From NCBI GenBank assembly GCA_028282005.1, contig JANQIV010000180.1, positions 1 to 40,975 of the forward strand: a DNA stretch of 40,975 bases, written 5' to 3'. The notes beneath the pieces were generated by a model. That model saw only the letters and a list, made by a program, of their open reading frames with translations, was not told the origin of the DNA and did not search any database. The stretch's first letter is position 1, and each line of letters starts with the position of its first letter. Positions 38,002 through 40,975 of this stretch are shown here, piece after piece. Source of the stretch: Melioribacteraceae bacterium (GTDB lineage Bacteria; Bacteroidota; Ignavibacteria; Ignavibacteriales; Melioribacteraceae). A program made the position numbers and the translations under genes.

Positions 38002-40975
38002 GTGCGAAAATATTTAAGCATACTTTTTATTTGTTTTATCAACTTAATTTTTTCACAATCCGACAGGGTTAGAATTGAGCGTGTATCGTTAGACGAAGGT
38101 GTTTCCCACAACATGGTTTTATCGATCATGCAAGACTCTAAAGGTTTTATGTGGTTTGGTACAATGTTCGGCTTGACCAAATATGACGGAAATAAATACA
38201 CAGTCTACAGGCATAACCCTACTGACGTAACTTCCCTTTCGAACGATGACATTGTTTCAATACTTGAAGACAGTAACGGAAATTTATGGGCAGGATCATT
38301 TGGAGGCGGATTAAACAAACTTAATAAGGGTACCGGAACATTTACTAGATTTGATATTAATTTCTTTGGGCTTGAAAAAGAATGGAATGGTAGAATCTGG
38401 GCTTTAGCAGAAGATGCAGAAAAGAATTTGTGGATTGGAACAGAAGGTGCCGGAGTAATCAAACTTAATCCCGTTACAAATGATTTTACAGTTTTTAGCA
38501 CAAACGTCAATGATTCCACATGTTTAAATAACGATTTTGTTAATGATATATTTATTGATACTGAAAAAAATATTTGGCTTGGTACAGAAAACGGCGGATT
38601 GGACCTGTACTTAAAAGACTTGAACTGCTTTGAGCATTTTAATCTTAAAGACTCATTAAATATCTCTGGACGAGTAATTGTTACAAGAATTTATGAGCTT
38701 GAAGAAGATGTACTTTGGCTCTGCACAAATAAAGGCCTTTATAAATTTTTCAAAAAAACTAAAACATTTTCATCTTTTTTTGATTCTGAACTCTCACGTT
38801 TAAATTCAATCCCGCTAAATAGTGTTTTGCAAGCTAGCGACGGAAAAATTTGGTTTGGTTCCGGCTTCGGACTTTTTGTATATGATCCTGCAATTGACAT
38901 ACTCAATCATTTTTTTAATCAGCCCAATAATGAGAATTCAATAAGTGGAAATGATGTAACAGCACTTTGTGAAGATAATGCAGGCATAATTTGGATTGGC
39001 AATTTCCTTGGTGGAATTGATAAAATTTATGTTAATAAAGATAAGTTTGAGATTATTCGTGGTACTCCAATTGATCCCAACAGCTTGCTTAGCAATAATC
39101 AAATAACCGATTTTATGGAAGACGAAAACGGATATGTTTGGGTAGCTACTGGTTTTGGCTTAAACAGGCTTGACACAGACTTAAGGACTTCAATAAAATT
39201 TTTCCACAATCCGAATAATTTGAATAGTATTTCAAATAATAAAATAATCAGTTTAGGATTAGACAAAGAAGGCAATTATTGGATTGGGACATTAAATGGT
39301 TTAGACAGAATAAATAGTAAAATTCAAAAAATTGATCATTACATTCATAATCCGAGTGATATTAATTCAATTAGCAGTAACAGAATAAATGACATATTTT
39401 TTGATTCCGTTGGTGAACTCTGGGTAGCCACAGACAACGGACTAAACAAATACAGCGATGCTACTAATAACTGGGAAAGATTCCTGCCTAAGAGAGGTAG
39501 TAGTAGTATTGGAGATTTATACGTTGTTACAATTTTTGAAGATTCCAAAAGTAATTTATGGATAGGAACTTATAAAGGATTGAGTCATTACGAAAGATCA
39601 ACAGGATTATTTACCAATTATAAACAGAACCCAACTGAGCCTAACAGCTTAAGTAATAATTATGTTTTTGTTATACACGAATCAATGGACAGCAGCATTT
39701 GGATTGGGACTGGTGGCGGTTTAAATAAATTTGATCCTTTGACAAAAAAATTTACTTTTTACAACAAATCAAACGGATTGCCAAATGATGTGATTTGCGG
39801 TATCCTCGAAGATGACGACGGACTTTTGTATATCAGCACTCACGGTGGATTTTCCATTTTTGATCCGTCTACAGAAAAATTTACAAATTTTAATGTAGCA
39901 GACGGTTTACAAAGTAACATGTTTTACCAAGGCTCATTTCTAAAAAGGAAAAATGGGGATATGCTTTTTGGAGGGATCGACGGATTTAACGTATTTAATC
40001 CCAATAATTTGAATAACAATCCACATAAACCTTCTGTATATCTAACATCAATTAAAGTTTTCGATAAAGAACTAAAACTTGAGGATGATTTAACTGAACT
40101 TGAAGAAATTGAATTTTCGTATAATGACAACTTTATAACTTTTGAATTTGCCGCACTGGATTTTACAAATCCGGCGAGAAATAAATATCAGTATTTGCTC
40201 GAGGGTATTAACTCTAATTGGATTGATAATGGGAATAATAATGTAGCTAGTTATACAAATTTACCGCCGGGTAATTACAGATTCAAAGTACGCGGCTCCA
40301 ACAGTGACGGGGTGTGGACAGAAATACCTTTAGAGGTTGCAATTATTATCAATCCGCCGTTTTATCAAACTTGGTGGTTTTTTCTTATCATAATAGCTAC
40401 AGTTTCTGCAATTTTGTTTTCGCTTCACAAATTACGTGTTGAACGAGAAATTGATAAAGCCCTTGAAATAAAGCAGGCAAGAGAACAGGAAAACTTAAAA
40501 GTAAGGCGTAAAGCTGCTGACGATTTCCATGATGAACTAGGTAGCAGATTAACAAAAATTTCTTTATACAGCGAAATTATTAAACGTAATAAATTTGCAC
40601 CCTCAGAAACAAATGAGAATTACGTTGATAAAATAAGTGAGATCTCAAAAACATTAGCATTTGGGATGAGAGATTTCATTTGGACTCTAGATCCGGAAAA
40701 AGATACTCTTTATGAAGTAATTATTAGACTGAAAGATTTTGGTGATGAAGTATTTGATAAAACCGGAATTGCATTTAGGGTAGACGGTGTTGAAAAAAAC
40801 CTGGAAGATATTAGACTTAGTATGGACTGGAGAAGGCATTTAACACTAATCTTTAAAGAAGCCATGAATAATATATTAAAATATGCTTCATGCAAAAATG
40901 TTACTCTTTCGGTTTGCAGCAACAATGGTGAAATAAAGATGGCAATAAAAGATGACGGAAGCGGTTTTGATATTG
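38002..40975 (+). CDS. two-propeller sensor histidine kinase (reg_prop, Y_Y_Y; 3' end missing)
   Basis: The frame opens at a GTG (38002), preceded closely by an in-frame TAA, and runs to the window end (991 codons). A signal peptide (LSILFICFINLIFSQS) is followed by 14 propeller strands of the type NLWIGTxxGLNKF, for example MWFGTMFGL, LWAGSFGGGL, IWFGSGFGL, YWIGTLNGL and LWVATDNGL, enough for two seven-bladed propellers. Next come a Y_Y_Y beta-sandwich (TFEFAALDFTNPARNKYQYL), one membrane helix (WWFFLIIIATVSAILFSL), a HisKA_3 helix with FHDELGSRLTKISLYSE, and the start of the ATPase domain (EAMNNILKYASC, DDGSGFDI). It senses an external, perhaps sugar-type, ligand and signals to a NarL-type regulator, probably encoded beyond the window. 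Confidence 0.92.
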   Translation, partial: MRKYLSILFICFINLIFSQSDRVRIERVSLDEGVSHNMVLSIMQDSKGFMWFGTMFGLTKYDGNKYTVYRHNPTDVTSLSNDDIVSILEDSNGNLWAGSFGGGLNKLNKGTGTFTRFDINFFGLEKEWNGRIWALAEDAEKNLWIGTEGAGVIKLNPVTNDFTVFSTNVNDSTCLNNDFVNDIFIDTEKNIWLGTENGGLDLYLKDLNCFEHFNLKDSLNISGRVIVTRIYELEEDVLWLCTNKGLYKFFKKTKTFSSFFDSELSRLNSIPLNSVLQASDGKIWFGSGFGLFVYDPAIDILNHFFNQPNNENSISGNDVTALCEDNAGIIWIGNFLGGIDKIYVNKDKFEIIRGTPIDPNSLLSNNQITDFMEDENGYVWVATGFGLNRLDTDLRTSIKFFHNPNNLNSISNNKIISLGLDKEGNYWIGTLNGLDRINSKIQKIDHYIHNPSDINSISSNRINDIFFDSVGELWVATDNGLNKYSDATNNWERFLPKRGSSSIGDLYVVTIFEDSKSNLWIGTYKGLSHYERSTGLFTNYKQNPTEPNSLSNNYVFVIHESMDSSIWIGTGGGLNKFDPLTKKFTFYNKSNGLPNDVICGILEDDDGLLYISTHGGFSIFDPSTEKFTNFNVADGLQSNMFYQGSFLKRKNGDMLFGGIDGFNVFNPNNLNNNPHKPSVYLTSIKVFDKELKLEDDLTELEEIEFSYNDNFITFEFAALDFTNPARNKYQYLLEGINSNWIDNGNNNVASYTNLPPGNYRFKVRGSNSDGVWTEIPLEVAIIINPPFYQTWWFFLIIIATVSAILFSLHKLRVEREIDKALEIKQAREQENLKVRRKAADDFHDELGSRLTKISLYSEIIKRNKFAPSETNENYVDKISEISKTLAFGMRDFIWTLDPEKDTLYEVIIRLKDFGDEVFDKTGIAFRVDGVEKNLEDIRLSMDWRRHLTLIFKEAMNNILKYASCKNVTLSVCSNNGEIKMAIKDDGSGFDI

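Noticed and set aside
38205..40925. Several minus-strand frames in the last 3 kb
   Set aside because: They are shadows of the sensor kinase gene, whose plus-strand frame is open from 38002 to the end and rich in recognised repeats.

Overview
The window reads like a low-GC chromosome segment from the Bacteroidota/Chlorobiota side of the tree, probably an Ignavibacteria-type bacterium. The support is indirect. Several promoters fit the Bacteroidetes form TTG-N20-TAnnTTTG (rpsT at 2606-2636, trhO at 31371-31401, the gene at 37211). There is a CrtYcd-type fused lycopene cyclase, a reg_prop/Y_Y_Y sensor kinase, a lamin-tail/CARDB surface protein with a FlgD-like C-terminus, and a short Crp/Fnr protein that ends inside its helix-turn-helix. 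No rRNA, tRNA, CRISPR array, integrase or transposase was found.

Layout. 1-4383: housekeeping genes: a sirtuin cut by the window edge, a small membrane protein, a DUF1697 protein, queD/queE, rpsT and a GlmU-like nucleotidyltransferase. 4490-6565: a short operon with a predicted envelope protein, a PAS histidine kinase and a bacteriohemerythrin. 6602-14666 (minus strand): a tightly overlapping nine-gene carotenoid operon, in transcription order crtI, crtB, an unknown exported protein, crtYcd, crtD-like, acyltransferase, family 2 glycosyltransferase, cruF, crtW. 14767-15695: a TfoX C-terminal-domain protein coupled to an atypical cation-efflux-like membrane protein. 15692-21805 (minus): YciI, SpoIID-like, GT4, BatA/vWA and HflX. 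21937-27414: an 1825-residue modular surface protein. 27473-27615: an extragenic palindromic element. 27735-30162: an OmpA lipoprotein, then a 54-codon gene coupled to a dGTPase. 30407-32908 (minus): trhO and an unknown secreted protein. 33206-36854: a Crp/Fnr regulator followed by a probable four-gene operon (GyrI-like exported protein, B12-binding radical SAM enzyme, small membrane protein, ABC six-helix protein without an ATPase). 37211-37907: a small helical protein and a CoA-binding protein. 38002 to the end: a two-propeller sensor histidine kinase running off the window.

How the genes work together. The carotenoid operon holds almost a full route to a monocyclic, ketolated, glycosylated and acylated C40 carotenoid. 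CrtB and CrtI make lycopene; CrtYcd closes one beta ring; CruF hydrates the open psi end and the CrtD-like enzyme desaturates next to it; the GT2 and the acyltransferase add a sugar and a fatty acid; CrtW puts a keto group on the ring. This is the class of deoxyflexixanthin glycosides and salinixanthin. The exported protein between crtB and crtYcd has no assigned role.

The most system-like undescribed unit is at 33206-36854. A Crp/Fnr gene is followed by a perfect TTGAC-N4-GTCAA box, placed about 42 bases upstream of the predicted start of a four-gene operon whose joint function is unknown.
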